64,000 bases of DNA from Candidatus Pedobacter colombiensis (GTDB taxonomy: Bacteria > Bacteroidota > Bacteroidia > Sphingobacteriales > Sphingobacteriaceae). The stretch lies in assembly GCA_029202485.1 (NCBI GenBank), contig CP119313.1, positions 3,348,001 to 3,412,000 of the forward strand, given 5' to 3'. The notes beneath the pieces were generated by a model, which was not told the DNA's origin, ran no database searches, and saw only the letters and a program-made list of their open reading frames with translations. Made by a program: the position numbers and the translations under genes. How positions within the stretch are numbered: the stretch's first letter is position 1; every line of letters starts with the position of its first letter. Below are positions 55,013 through 64,000 of this stretch, in pieces.

Positions 55013-55058
55013 AATTGGCCTACTCCACTAGCAATCTTTTAACTGCCTAAAAGTATTA

Positions 55059-55898
55059 CTAATCAGAAATTCTAATTTTCGATTTTAATCTACTTTTACC
55101 AAGGGTTTCTTTAAAATATTCGTCAGGTAGTGTGTCTATCATATCGGAAAGATCCTCCAGATCCTCTACGCTTGCCACTAACAGTTCGGAAACATCGTCA
55201 TACTCGAAATCCAACATCAATTCATCCAACAATGGTTTGGAATTCCCATTGCCACGCCACTCAAGGTACTGAGGACGAACAATATTATATTTTTCAAGGA
55301 ATATTTTAAAATCTGGAACAAAGCACCACTCTCGCTCATCATAAAAGCGATAATTTTCAATTAATCCCTCTTGCCTCTCCAAATCAGCTTCGTAGGGTTT
55401 TATATAGCAAAGCGAATATTGGTTATAATTGACCGCCATGAGTGTATCCTTAACGTGTTGGTAGGATTCCTCAGCTTGTTGGAGATCAATCTTTATGGGG
55501 GATTTCAGAACATCGTCTTCCGATCGCCTCCACGATGCCCATATTGCTTCAGCAGTTGCGCCAAGAAAATCCAAAGCACGCCTGTTACCGTTATAAGCAT
55601 CGATCAACGATTTAGCTAACAGTGAATGGCTTTCCACATAAAGCACGGGATTTAGTCCTTTGCTTTTGGCCCATTCCTTACTTAGCCCGATAGCATAACC
55701 ACCATAATTCTTATATATATCCAAAGTACCCTCCGGAATATCGCAAAAAGATATTTTTGGTACAAACTGCTCAATGGTCTGATCTCCATATCTAAATTCT
55801 TCCCTACAATAGCTTCCCTTGAATTTTTTCTTCAATATAGAAATAAGGACATCTATGTTTGTAGTGAAATGAAATAAGGAATCATAAGATCTTTGCAT
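55059..55898 (-). CDS. AbiGi-like abortive-infection protein
   Basis: About 279 residues from ATG at 55898 (MQRSYDSLFHFTTNIDVLISIL); an earlier ATG at 55955 is less likely. The pattern LFHFT...LISILKKKFKGSYCREEF, then PKISFCDIPEGTL, YGGYAIGLSKEWAK and NPVLYV is that of the AbiGi family, the antitoxin half of lactococcal AbiG phage-exclusion. No AbiGii nucleotidyltransferase is adjacent. It may act alone or with the unknown gene at 56158. The end is acidic. Defence role inferred. Confidence 0.72.
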   Translation of the reverse strand: MQRSYDSLFHFTTNIDVLISILKKKFKGSYCREEFRYGDQTIEQFVPKISFCDIPEGTLDIYKNYGGYAIGLSKEWAKSKGLNPVLYVESHSLLAKSLIDAYNGNRRALDFLGATAEAIWASWRRSEDDVLKSPIKIDLQQAEESYQHVKDTLMAVNYNQYSLCYIKPYEADLERQEGLIENYRFYDEREWCFVPDFKIFLEKYNIVRPQYLEWRGNGNSKPLLDELMLDFEYDDVSELLVASVEDLEDLSDMIDTLPDEYFKETLGKSRLKSKIRISD

Positions 55899-56157
55899 AA
55901 TGACAATGAGGTAACTTTTTAATCTTGGTATCAGATCAAAGTTAGGTAAAAGCAACTATTTGTTACAGTTAGAATTGTTTAGGTTCAGTTACCTAGGTTT
56001 TGATATCAACGAATATCACTATTCATGGTACTGCTGCCTGGAATCTCAATTTCTAAAGAAAATGAAGTATTCACATTTAGTATATAAGCATCGACTTTGA
56101 AAGGTTTGAAATTAGAGAGTTGAAATCCATTATTTGACTTTATTTGGGAAATTGCTT

Positions 56158-56874
56158 TTAGATATTTGCATAATTCTCTAACTGATCTAGCCAGAAATTA
56201 AGTCCTTTATTTATCCTGTCACAATCAGCCTTATTGTATTTTGAATTTATGAAATCATTGAAGGAAGATTGAATTGATGGTTTCTGGAATTGCATTATAT
56301 TAATGAAAGGCACTTTCATATTACTCTGTAAGAAAAAATCATAAAGAGGTAAAAAGGGCTGGTTAGCAGAGAAAGAGTTTTTGATTAATAGGTTATAAAT
56401 TTCCGGTTTTATCGCCTTTTTCATTTCCTGGAGGACTAGATATAAGTTTCTTTGCTCGCTCCCTTCAGCAATTGATTTTCCGAGGTTTCCAAGCCCCTTT
56501 TCATTAAAATGCATAAAGAGATAAACCCTGAATCCCTTTTCTAATTCATCACAAATGTTCGTTCCATAAAATTCATATGCATTTCTGAATGATTCCAAAG
56601 AAAAGCCTTCAGCTAATTTTTCAATAGTGAAATCTATCAATTCACGCTCCAGTATGATAATTTTTTCGATAGAAGGAATCTTTATTTGTTTTAATTGATA
56701 ACTATGAAACAGTGAACTTGCAAGGATATCAAAATAGCTACTCTTGATATTGGTGGTTTTTCTTTTATAGGTGATCTGTATATACAAAGGGTGCGTGAGT
56801 ACGCCCAGATAAGATACTTTCTTCAATTGTTCATTGAAAAGTAGTTTGTAGGTTACCTTGTAGGCTTGTTTCAT
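56158..56874 (-). CDS. Hypothetical protein upstream of AbiGi-like gene
   Basis: A 238-residue protein, 259 bases upstream of the AbiGi-like start on the same strand. The N-terminal 55 residues (YLGVLTHPLYIQITYKRKT) faintly recall the arm-binding start of Bacteroidota tyrosine recombinases, but no catalytic domain follows. The rest is helical. No family recognised; it could be the partner of the AbiGi-like protein or unrelated. Confidence 0.5.
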   Translation of the reverse strand: MKQAYKVTYKLLFNEQLKKVSYLGVLTHPLYIQITYKRKTTNIKSSYFDILASSLFHSYQLKQIKIPSIEKIIILERELIDFTIEKLAEGFSLESFRNAYEFYGTNICDELEKGFRVYLFMHFNEKGLGNLGKSIAEGSEQRNLYLVLQEMKKAIKPEIYNLLIKNSFSANQPFLPLYDFFLQSNMKVPFINIMQFQKPSIQSSFNDFINSKYNKADCDRINKGLNFWLDQLENYANI

Positions 56875-57083
56875 TCAAAACAGTTTTATTCCCCTTTGTC
56901 TTATTGCGGATAATAGCTAGAGATTACATTCTACTTCCTCTTCCAGGTACAAACATAGTTAAAATTCGTGTCTATTCTAAAACAAGTTTACTTAATATTA
57001 TTTTTATACAAACTTTTTTCTTAGTTTAGCAATATAATAGTAAACCGTTGCACGGGATTTGTGGGATTGAAAATTGGAGAGAT

Positions 57084-57230
57084 GTGCAAAATGAAAAATT
57101 AAAACCTGAAGAGGTTCGAAAAATGCTATGTAAACAAGGTAAAGAGATTACCCTGGAACAGGCAGCATTAATATTAGCATTCTTAAGAGAAATGGCAAAC
57201 ATTGTAGTGTCAAATTATCTTGAGGAGTAG
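57084..57230 (+). CDS. Small recombinase-associated protein
   Basis: About 48 residues from GTG at 57084 (a TTG at 57048 would add 12). It reads KLKPEEVRKMLCKQGKEITL and continues EQAALILAFLREMANIVVSNYL. Small helical proteins of this pattern (…V/I-T-xEQA-xxILEFL…A-xIxVSxYL) commonly precede serine recombinase genes in Bacteroidota elements, so it is probably a recombination-directionality or regulatory factor; the role is inferred. Confidence 0.6.
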   Translation: MQNEKLKPEEVRKMLCKQGKEITLEQAALILAFLREMANIVVSNYLEE

Positions 57231-57287
57231 GATTCTTATTTTATATCTGATGGGCTCATTTTGTTTATCAAATTAATTACACCTATT

Positions 57288-59045
57288 ATGTCAATAGCAG
57301 ATTTATACATCAGGGTATCCACAGACGAACAAGCGGATAAAGGGTATTCTCAACGTGGGCAGGAAGAGCTGTTACGCAAGTATTGCAACATAAATAATAT
57401 TTCGATCAGGAATGTAATCTTTGAGGATCATTCAGCCAAAACATTCAACCGTCCCGAATGGAAAAAATACCTAGTCGATCTGCGTAGGCAAAAGGGAAAG
57501 TCGGACCTTATATTATTTTTGAAATGGGATAGGTTTAGCCGTAATGCAGGAGATGCTTACCAAATGATTAATACATTGCGCAAATTAGGCGTGGAACCGC
57601 AAGCAATTGAGCAGCCACTGGATCTCTCTATCCCCGAAAATAAAATGATGCTTGCATTCTACCTCGCAGCGCCAGAAGTGGAGAATGACAGGCGGGCATT
57701 GAATGTGATTGTTGGGATGCGAAGGGCTAGGAAAGAAGGGCGTTATATGGGGCTTGCTCCATTAGGCTACACGAATAAAATAGATGAAGCAGGCAGGAAA
57801 TATATTTCGCCTAAAGAGCCTCAAGCAAGTATTCTCAGGTGGGTTTTTGAAGAACTGGCTAAAGGGGTATATAATGCGGAGCAGTTATTTAAGGAAGCAA
57901 AAGCAAAAGGATTAACCAAGACCAGGAGTTTGTTTTATTTCGCTATCAGAAACCCCGTTTACTGTGGAAAGATTTTTGTCCCCAAGTATAAAGATGAAGA
58001 AAGCTGTTTTGCAAAGGCCCTTCATGAACCTATAATTTCCGAAGCGCTTTTTTATGAAGTACAAGATGTGCTTGATGGCAGAAAGCGTAATTATCGGCTG
58101 AAAGTCGTCGCAGATGAATCCTTGCCATTAAGGGGATTTCTTATTTGCCCCGATTGTGGAAAGGTTTTAACAGGAAGTGCTTCAAAAGGCAGGAATAAAT
58201 ACTATTCCTATTACCACTGTTACGATAGCTGTAAATTCAGGTTGAGGGCTGAAGTAGTAAATGATCAACTGATGGATGAATTACGGAAATATATTCCTTC
58301 CGAAGAAATGATACCTGTTTATAAAAGATTAATTGAAGAGTCATGGGGAGATAAGTTTGGCAAGCAAGACGAAGATAAAAAGATGCTGTTAAAACAGATC
58401 AAAGAGCTAGAGGGCAGGGTAGCATATGCCAGGGAACTTCTCCTCTCGCAACAGATCGAACCGGATGATTTTAGGGAAATGAAATCTGATTACGGGAATA
58501 GATTAGAACGGTTAACAGTTAAGCTAACATCTCTGGAAAACAATAAAGATTTCAATTTCGAAAATCTTTTGGATGTAGGTATAGATAATCTCCTAAGATT
58601 GGATTACATCTATGAGGATGGGGACATTAGAAAGAAGCATGTAGTTTTAAGTTCGATATTTCAGGATAAATTATTTTTCGAAAACAAAACACTTCGAACC
58701 GGGTCTATAAATGAGGTAGTAAACTATATCTATCAGATAGAGAGCCTATTAAAATCTATCGACCCTCCTTTGGGTAACAATAATATGTCTTTGATGACGA
58801 ATCTTGAAAGTAGAGTACTTCGAACCGAAGATGGAGTAGTTATCAATAAGGGAAACTACAAGGGAATCAATGAATTACAAGGAAATAAAAAAGGACAAAA
58901 TGGATTTTATTCCACTTTGTCCTCTAAAGTCGGGGTGGCAGGATTCGAACCTACGACCTCCACATCCCAAATGTGGCGCGATACCGGGCTACGCTACACC
59001 CCGAACTTGGTATCTTTTCCCTTTTTCGAAGGGAGTGCAAAGTAA
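57288..59045 (+). CDS. Serine site-specific recombinase (element integrase)
   Basis: About 585 residues from ATG at 57288. The resolvase-type catalytic domain starts ADLYIRVSTDEQADKGYS with the nucleophile Ser near residue 10, and LKWDRFSRNAGDAY follows. Then a recombinase domain (GMRRARKEGRYMGLAPLGY), a zinc ribbon (ICPDCGKVLTGSASKG; YYHCYDSCKFRLR) and a coiled coil. Beyond about residue 530 the frame passes through the terminator and body of tRNA-Pro on the other strand, giving VAGFEPTTST-like residues that are translated tRNA, so the natural C-terminus probably ends earlier in the circular element. It is the likely integrase for the mobilizable element to its left. Confidence 0.88.
   Translation: MSIADLYIRVSTDEQADKGYSQRGQEELLRKYCNINNISIRNVIFEDHSAKTFNRPEWKKYLVDLRRQKGKSDLILFLKWDRFSRNAGDAYQMINTLRKLGVEPQAIEQPLDLSIPENKMMLAFYLAAPEVENDRRALNVIVGMRRARKEGRYMGLAPLGYTNKIDEAGRKYISPKEPQASILRWVFEELAKGVYNAEQLFKEAKAKGLTKTRSLFYFAIRNPVYCGKIFVPKYKDEESCFAKALHEPIISEALFYEVQDVLDGRKRNYRLKVVADESLPLRGFLICPDCGKVLTGSASKGRNKYYSYYHCYDSCKFRLRAEVVNDQLMDELRKYIPSEEMIPVYKRLIEESWGDKFGKQDEDKKMLLKQIKELEGRVAYARELLLSQQIEPDDFREMKSDYGNRLERLTVKLTSLENNKDFNFENLLDVGIDNLLRLDYIYEDGDIRKKHVVLSSIFQDKLFFENKTLRTGSINEVVNYIYQIESLLKSIDPPLGNNNMSLMTNLESRVLRTEDGVVINKGNYKGINELQGNKKGQNGFYSTLSSKVGVAGFEPTTSTSQMWRDTGLRYTPNLVSFPFFEGSAK
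58882..58922 (-). terminator. Intrinsic terminator of tRNA-Pro
   Basis: Read leftward: GGACAAAGTGGA, loop ATAAAA, TCCATTTTGTCC, then TTTTTTATTT. A textbook stem and T tract directly downstream of the tRNA-Pro gene. It lies inside the recombinase reading frame. Confidence 0.8.
58930..59003 (-). tRNA. tRNA-Pro (anticodon TGG)
   Basis: A 74-base cloverleaf on the minus strand. Acceptor stem CGGGGTG/CACCCCG with discriminator A at 58930, anticodon stem-loop CCACA-TTTGGGA-TGTGG, and T arm with GGTTCGAATCC. No encoded CCA. The 3' end faces the integrated element. Confidence 0.93.
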
Positions 59046-59091
59046 CGATTTTAAAATGACAAATCCTACTGTGACTAACTTATTATTTCAG

Positions 59092-59178
59092 CGGAGGAAG
59101 AGGGATTCGAACCCTCGGTACCGTTACCAGTACGACAGTTTAGCAAACTGTTCCTTTCGGCCACTCAGGCATCCCTCC
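59092..59178 (-). tRNA. tRNA-Ser (anticodon GCT)
   Basis: An 87-base class II tRNA on the minus strand. Acceptor stem GGAGGGA/TTCCTCC with discriminator G, anticodon loop TTGCTAA within ACAGT...ACTGT, a long variable arm, and T arm GGGTTCGAATCCC. Confidence 0.92.
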
Positions 59179-59246
59179 GATTTACTCAGCATATCCTTGC
59201 TGAGGGAGTGCAAATATAGTAATTCATTTATGTTTGCAAAAAAAAA

Positions 59247-61328
59247 TTACAGAGTTTGTTGATAATCTATTCGCACATGATAAATGCTCATCAGCATCGT
59301 CTTGAAAATCAACTTTATAGTTTCAATATCTTTTAAGGTGATATCGCAATTATCTAATTGATTTTGTTCCAATTTATAGCTAATGATCCGTTCAACCAGA
59401 TCATTTATGCTCTGAGCATCCGGATTTTTGAGACTTCTGGACGCAGCTTCGACCGAATCTGCCAACATTAAAACACCTGTTTCCTTAGAAAAAGGAATCG
59501 GTCCGGGGTACCTAAAAATATTTTCGTCAACAAATTTTTCAGGAGAATTCTTTAAAAACGACTGATAAAAATAATCCACCCTTGTATTTCCATGGTGTGT
59601 TCTGATAAAATCAATCACACTTTCTGGTAATTGATGTCTCCTCGTAATTTCTATACCTTTATGAACGTGCTTTATGATGATCTGAGCACTTTGCTCATAA
59701 GGCAGCTTATCATGCGGACTCAAGGCTGTATTCTGGTTCTCTATAAAATATTGTGGGTTCTCTATCTTCCCGATATCATGATACAATGCCCCTGCCCTAA
59801 CCAATAAAGAGTTCCCCCCGATTTTAAATATAGCCGCTTCGGCAAGGTTCGCCACCTGCAAGGAGTGCTGAAAAGTTCCCGGAGCTTTAAAAGCCAGCTC
59901 CCTTAACAATTTATTATTGGTATTTGTTAACTCAATTAAAGCCACATCTGAAGTAATACCAAACATCTTTTCAAAAGCATAGATAAGCGGATATGCCAAT
60001 AAAGAAAGAAGTACACTAATAATGAACGGCACGAAATTAAGCCAGGCTACCTGCGCAAAAGATCCCTCACGCAATAAGGAAATCCCAACAAAAGCCACAA
60101 AGTAAGCAGAAAGGATAAATAAGGCAGATAAGAGTAGCTGCTCCCGCTTAATCAAATTTCGGATACTATAAATAGCGACCATCCCCGAAGTAACCTGATA
60201 AAACACAAACTCAAAACTGTTTGGTACAAAGAAACCCGAAATGAGCACTACCAGCAAATGCAGGTAAAGCGCAAGACGCGTATCAAATAATATACGGATA
60301 ATAATGGGGACAATACAAAAAGGAATGTAATATATACTAGGCAGATCTAGTTTAATGGCCCAGGTTAGTGCCAGCAACATAGTAGTAATGACCAATAGGA
60401 TCAAAGACAACTGTCTGTTATCTGCAAAAATATCTTTCCTGAATAACCTCAGAAATACCATCAACAAGCTTACAATAAAGCCAACCAATAAGATTTGCCC
60501 AAAATAAACCACTGTACTATCTCCTATAGTCTTGGTTTGAGCCTCATAAGCCTCTTTAAATGACAGCAACTTCTGATAGGCCTCATCATCCACCACATTA
60601 TCCTTAGATATAATCAGCTCCCCCTTCTGTACCATCCCTCTTGTAGTAGACAAGCTATTCACTGTACTGGTCTGCACCACAGCGGTCAATTTCTCATCAA
60701 AAACAATATTAGGCTGTAAATGGTCCTCAACCAGATTTACCACAACATCCTTTTCTTTTTGATTTGTTGAATTAAAATTGTTTTTAAAATACTCCAGGGC
60801 TGTTTGTACCGTAAAAACATCCTGCGTGTTTACGGTTTTTGAGATATTATTATTTAACAACGAGAAGTCGTAATTACCCGAATTTCCTTTCTGATGCTTT
60901 AAATTTATAGCAACGATCCCTTTATCGTATATAGTTTTAAGTAATTTAACAGAGGTTTGCTTATTGATTGCATTTTCACTTTCAGGAAAAGTGTTGGTTC
61001 GCCATTTAACGTCAAATTCGTTCAAATAAGCTTCCTCCACAACATTAAACAAATCTTTGTTTAGCTTATAAATAGGCAAAACATTATCAAGCGCATCTTT
61101 TTTATCTATAATAACCTGAGGATTAGTTTTTAAAATGGCAAAACTAAATGGGGAAATCAGGTCTTTATTTTTCCAGATGGTGCCCTTTTCAAATTCGTAT
61201 CTAAAACGTGGTTGTTTGGGTAAAAATGTAGTTATAATCAACACTGAAAGCACCATCATAATGTATTTGATATTTGATGAATACTTCCTGTACAGTACCT
61301 TATGAGAATTTTTTCTGATTTTAGCCAA
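59247..61328 (-). CDS. 7TM-HD phosphohydrolase (PgpH-like)
   Basis: A 693-residue membrane protein. A single N-terminal membrane anchor is followed by a ~220-residue extracellular region, then seven membrane helices (for example LILLVITTMLLALTWAIKL and YYIPFCIVPIIIRILF), and the C-terminal HD domain: FQHSLQVANLAEAA, LYHDIGKIENPQYF, THHGNTRVDYF and LADSVEAAS. Members such as Listeria PgpH hydrolyse cyclic di-AMP. Length and layout match the family fully. Here it is a single gene read toward the tRNA genes. Confidence 0.9.
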   Translation of the reverse strand: MAKIRKNSHKVLYRKYSSNIKYIMMVLSVLIITTFLPKQPRFRYEFEKGTIWKNKDLISPFSFAILKTNPQVIIDKKDALDNVLPIYKLNKDLFNVVEEAYLNEFDVKWRTNTFPESENAINKQTSVKLLKTIYDKGIVAINLKHQKGNSGNYDFSLLNNNISKTVNTQDVFTVQTALEYFKNNFNSTNQKEKDVVVNLVEDHLQPNIVFDEKLTAVVQTSTVNSLSTTRGMVQKGELIISKDNVVDDEAYQKLLSFKEAYEAQTKTIGDSTVVYFGQILLVGFIVSLLMVFLRLFRKDIFADNRQLSLILLVITTMLLALTWAIKLDLPSIYYIPFCIVPIIIRILFDTRLALYLHLLVVLISGFFVPNSFEFVFYQVTSGMVAIYSIRNLIKREQLLLSALFILSAYFVAFVGISLLREGSFAQVAWLNFVPFIISVLLSLLAYPLIYAFEKMFGITSDVALIELTNTNNKLLRELAFKAPGTFQHSLQVANLAEAAIFKIGGNSLLVRAGALYHDIGKIENPQYFIENQNTALSPHDKLPYEQSAQIIIKHVHKGIEITRRHQLPESVIDFIRTHHGNTRVDYFYQSFLKNSPEKFVDENIFRYPGPIPFSKETGVLMLADSVEAASRSLKNPDAQSINDLVERIISYKLEQNQLDNCDITLKDIETIKLIFKTMLMSIYHVRIDYQQTL

Positions 61329-61466
61329 AGCGATGCAAATTGATTTCTATTCAAAAATAATATAATTTCATTAGTATATCCTATTTTAATGGTGATCACT
61401 ATAGTCCCAGGCAGAGTTTAACAGTTATATTACCTGCATTTTAACCACCCTTATATGGTAATTACT

Positions 61467-61474
61467 TAACTTTG
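61467..61474 (+). promoter_or_regulatory. Possible -7 element for the thiolase gene
   Basis: TAACTTTG fits the Bacteroidota -7 consensus TAnnTTTG and lies 24 bases before the thiolase ATG. A clear TTTG -33 element at the right spacing was not seen. Confidence 0.35.
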
Positions 61475-61498
61475 TTTGTAACTAACTTAAAAACATTA

Positions 61499-62677
61499 AT
61501 GAAAGAAGTAGTAATTATATCTGCAGTACGAACCCCAATAGGGAGTTTTGGAGGCGCATTATCTGGATTTTCTGCTACACAACTCGGCGGTTTTGCCATT
61601 AAAGCAGCTGTAGAAAAAGCAGGAATAAAACCAGCTGATATTCAAGAAGTTTATATGGGCAATGTTTTATCTGCCAACCTTGGCCAGGCTCCTGCAACAC
61701 AGGCAGCCAAATTTGCCGGCTTACCGGATGTCCCATCTACCACCATCAATAAAGTATGTGCATCAGGAACCAAAGCGATCATGCTTGCTGCACAGAGCAT
61801 TGCCTTAGGTCAAAATGACATCGTAGTAGCAGGAGGTATGGAAAGCATGAGTAATGTACCTTATTACCTGGATAAAGCAAGAAATGGCTACCGTTTAGGT
61901 CATGGTCAGATTACCGACGGACTGGTTAAAGACGGTTTATGGGATGTATACAATGATTACCACATGGGTTCCGCAGCCGAATTATGCGCAAAAACATGTG
62001 GCTTTAGTCGCGAAGAACAAGATGCTTTCGCCATCAGTTCGTATAAAAAATCACAAGCTGCACAAACAGAAGGCAGGTTTGATAGCGAAATTGTTGCAAT
62101 AGAAGTTAAAGATCGCAAGGGTGATATTACCTTAATTAATAAAGATGAAGAGCCTTATGCTGTAAAATTTGATAAAATACCTGCACTAAAACCGGTTTTT
62201 CAAAAAGATGGTACAGTAACAGCCGCTAATGCTTCCACACTAAATGATGGTGCTGCAGCACTGGTTTTAATGAGCGCAGAAAAAGCAAAAGAACTGGGAT
62301 TAAAGCCTTTAGCCAAAATCCTGGCTTATGCAGATGCACAACAAGCACCTGAATGGTTTACCACAGCGCCAGCTAAAGCTATTCCGTTAGCCCTTGAAAG
62401 AGCAGACAAAAGTATTGCGGATGTTGATTATTTTGAAATAAATGAAGCTTTTTCTGTAGTTTCGTTGGCAAATAATAAAGAGCTGGGGTTAAATAGCGAA
62501 AAGGTAAACGTAAATGGTGGTGCTGTTTCTTTAGGACATCCACTGGGAGCTTCGGGGGCCAGAATTGTAGTTACTTTAATTTCCGTACTATCGCAAAACA
62601 AAGGCAAAATCGGCGTAGCCGGAATTTGCAACGGCGGTGGCGGTGCCAGTGCAATGGTCATAGAAAACCTAAACTAA
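61499..62677 (+). CDS. Acetyl-CoA C-acetyltransferase (thiolase)
   Basis: About 392 residues from ATG at 61499 (MKEVVIISAVRTPIGSFGG); nine upstream codons in frame are not part of the family. Catalytic Cys88 is in INKVCASGTKA, His near 348 in GHPLGASGAR, Cys near 378 in GICNGGGGAS, with NEAFS also kept. It joins two acetyl-CoA into acetoacetyl-CoA or runs the reverse for fatty acid breakdown. The next gene starts at the following base. Confidence 0.95.
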   Translation: MKEVVIISAVRTPIGSFGGALSGFSATQLGGFAIKAAVEKAGIKPADIQEVYMGNVLSANLGQAPATQAAKFAGLPDVPSTTINKVCASGTKAIMLAAQSIALGQNDIVVAGGMESMSNVPYYLDKARNGYRLGHGQITDGLVKDGLWDVYNDYHMGSAAELCAKTCGFSREEQDAFAISSYKKSQAAQTEGRFDSEIVAIEVKDRKGDITLINKDEEPYAVKFDKIPALKPVFQKDGTVTAANASTLNDGAAALVLMSAEKAKELGLKPLAKILAYADAQQAPEWFTTAPAKAIPLALERADKSIADVDYFEINEAFSVVSLANNKELGLNSEKVNVNGGAVSLGHPLGASGARIVVTLISVLSQNKGKIGVAGICNGGGGASAMVIENLN

Positions 62678-63601
62678 ATGATTAAGGCTTTAAAACCTTT
62701 AATAATACTTTTTATATTATGCTGTGCAGGAACAAAGCTTTCCGCACAGCATAGTTTTGACCTCAATGTATCGCGCCTGAAAACTTATCAGGACTCGTTA
62801 CAGCGCATGAGTAATGCAACCTACAATGCATCAAATGATCAGGATCGTCTTACGGCGAATGCTCTGTTCATCAAAACACTCGTTGCTGCGTTAAAAACCC
62901 CTTCATCCTTTAATTTCCCTTTCGATTCTTTAAAAAGGATCACAGTGATGAAATCTCCCGACAATACCTTAAGGATTTTTTCCTGGTATGTCCCTAATGA
63001 TGATGGTACTTACCGTTTTTTTGGCACGATACAAATGGCTACAAAAGACGGAAAATTAAAAATGTACCCGCTGATTGACGATACCAATAACATTAAAGAT
63101 GTAAATCAGATCACCGGAAACAAAAACTGGTATGGTGCACGATATTATCAGATCATACCGATTGTGATGAACGGCAGACAGCCTTATTATATACTCCTTG
63201 GCTGGAAAGGTAACAATGCCAGGACTTCTAAAAAAGTAATCGACATACTTTCTTTCGACAAAGCGGACCAACCGGTATTTGGAAAAGCCATATTTGATGG
63301 TTTAAAAGGTGAAGCCGTTAAGAATAGAATTGTATTTGAATATAACAAGCTAAATTCGATGACACTAACCCTCGACAGGACGGTGAATATGATCGTATTT
63401 GATCACCTCGCTCCTTTTTCTTCGGAAATGCAGGGAAACTTTGAATTTTATGCTTCCGACTTAAGCTTTGATGCCTACAGAATTATTGGCGGCAGACTCA
63501 AATTGGTAGAAAATGTAGAGATGAAAAATGAGCCTAACGCTATGGATGATTTTTATGCAGACCCAAAGGATAAGCAGAATAAAGCTCCAAAAAAACTTTA
63601 A
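62678..63601 (+). CDS. Exported hypothetical protein
   Basis: 307 residues with a signal peptide (MIKALKPLIILFILCCAGTKLSAQ). The body includes SFNFPFDSLKRITVMKSPD, RIFSWYVPNDDGTYRFFGTI and YYILLGWKGNNARTSKKVID, a set I recognise as recurring in Bacteroidota periplasmic proteins without assigned function. It directly follows the thiolase stop codon and probably shares its transcript. Confidence 0.7.
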   Translation: MIKALKPLIILFILCCAGTKLSAQHSFDLNVSRLKTYQDSLQRMSNATYNASNDQDRLTANALFIKTLVAALKTPSSFNFPFDSLKRITVMKSPDNTLRIFSWYVPNDDGTYRFFGTIQMATKDGKLKMYPLIDDTNNIKDVNQITGNKNWYGARYYQIIPIVMNGRQPYYILLGWKGNNARTSKKVIDILSFDKADQPVFGKAIFDGLKGEAVKNRIVFEYNKLNSMTLTLDRTVNMIVFDHLAPFSSEMQGNFEFYASDLSFDAYRIIGGRLKLVENVEMKNEPNAMDDFYADPKDKQNKAPKKL

Positions 63602-63705
63602 TTGTCATGATCCAAACTCAATCCATGTCTAAAATTTGTGAGTTTGCCTTCGTGTACCTATCTTGCGCAACTAACTAAACTTTATATAACACATAAAAAA
63701 ATAAA

Positions 63706-64000
63706 ATGAATACACAGAGTTTGGACACTCCAAATAACTTTTTCGAGAACAAGGTAATCGGACATCCGGCGGGATTGTTTGTCTTGTTCTTCACAGAAAT
63801 GTGGGAAAGATTTTCTTACTATGGCATGAGAGCCTTATTGGTGCTATTCCTTACCTCCTCATTAATTGGAGATAATCCAGGATGGGGATGGCCAAGAGAG
63901 TACGCGCTGGCAATCTACGGTTCATATACCGGTCTGGCTTACTTAACCCCTATTTTAGGTGGTTACATTGCCGACAGGATTATTGGTTACCGTTGGGCAG
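63706..64000 (+). CDS. POT-family peptide transporter, N-terminal part
   Basis: The first 98 codons of a proton-dependent oligopeptide transporter; the gene runs off the window. It shows PAGLFVLFFTEMWERFSYYGMR, whose FTEMWERFSYYGM is the family's first signature (with ExxER), then YTGLAYLTPILGGYIADR, the second. It would import di- and tripeptides across the inner membrane. Confidence 0.92.
   Translation, partial: MNTQSLDTPNNFFENKVIGHPAGLFVLFFTEMWERFSYYGMRALLVLFLTSSLIGDNPGWGWPREYALAIYGSYTGLAYLTPILGGYIADRIIGYRWA

Noticed and set aside
56158..56874. Tyrosine recombinase identity for the 238-residue protein
   Set aside because: Only a faint likeness to an arm-binding start; no R-H-R-Y catalytic region.
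58870..59262. 130-codon plus-strand frame over both tRNA genes
   Set aside because: It is the translated complement of tRNA-Pro and tRNA-Ser.

Overview
The window looks like a chromosome segment of a Bacteroidota bacterium, most likely family Sphingobacteriaceae (Pedobacter-like). The support is type IX secretion C-terminal domains (both the short carboxy-terminal kind and the gliding-associated kind), DUF6443/RHS genes, a PRTRC cassette, Bacteroidetes-type mobilization genes, a 7TM-HD phosphohydrolase, and few Shine-Dalgarno sequences. Species identity is inference.

Layout. 1-6 kb: two small proteins, then a lanthipeptide-like locus: a 46-codon precursor-like gene (1110-1250, minus), a divergent LytS/LytTR two-component pair, and a full-length LanB dehydratase (3151-5961, minus). 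No LanC, protease or exporter is visible. 6-9 kb: a KAP-like P-loop NTPase and a helical-repeat protein. 9-16 kb: two type IX-secreted proteins and a beta-helix lipoprotein. 16-19 kb: small housekeeping-like genes (DUF2200, DHFR/RibD-like, GNAT). 18.6-23.6 kb: a mutagenic-repair cassette of LexA-like repressor, Y-family polymerase and DnaE-type polymerase. A frameshifted gene and a diverged copy of the dnaE 3' end follow, then a solitary OLD-family ATPase/TOPRIM protein and a methyltransferase/acetyltransferase pair.

29-40.4 kb is a compact mobilizable module: ssb, ardA, small genes, PRTRC E/C/F/B/ThiF, a primase-like gene, a hairpin-rich oriT candidate, and the accessory protein, relaxase and coupling protein. 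No mating-pore genes are present, so transfer would need a helper. A decayed third dnaE tail lies just beyond the coupling-protein gene.

40.7-57 kb is cargo: a type IX-secreted protein, an XRE regulator with a large inverted repeat, a GC-rich RHS locus (envelope protein, YD-repeat partner, RHS/DUF6443 protein with an AT-rich exchanged tip), two tandem paralogues that may be immunity proteins, and an AbiGi-like protein. At 57-59 kb a serine recombinase reads straight through the terminator and body of a tRNA-Pro gene, which marks a likely element/chromosome junction. The opposite junction was not found. 59-64 kb is ordinary chromosome: tRNA-Ser, HD phosphohydrolase, thiolase, an exported protein and the start of a POT peptide transporter.

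Most striking: the precursor gene paired with an orphan LanB, the three dnaE tails of different ages, the recombinase/tRNA fusion, and the RHS tip swap with duplicated candidate immunity genes.
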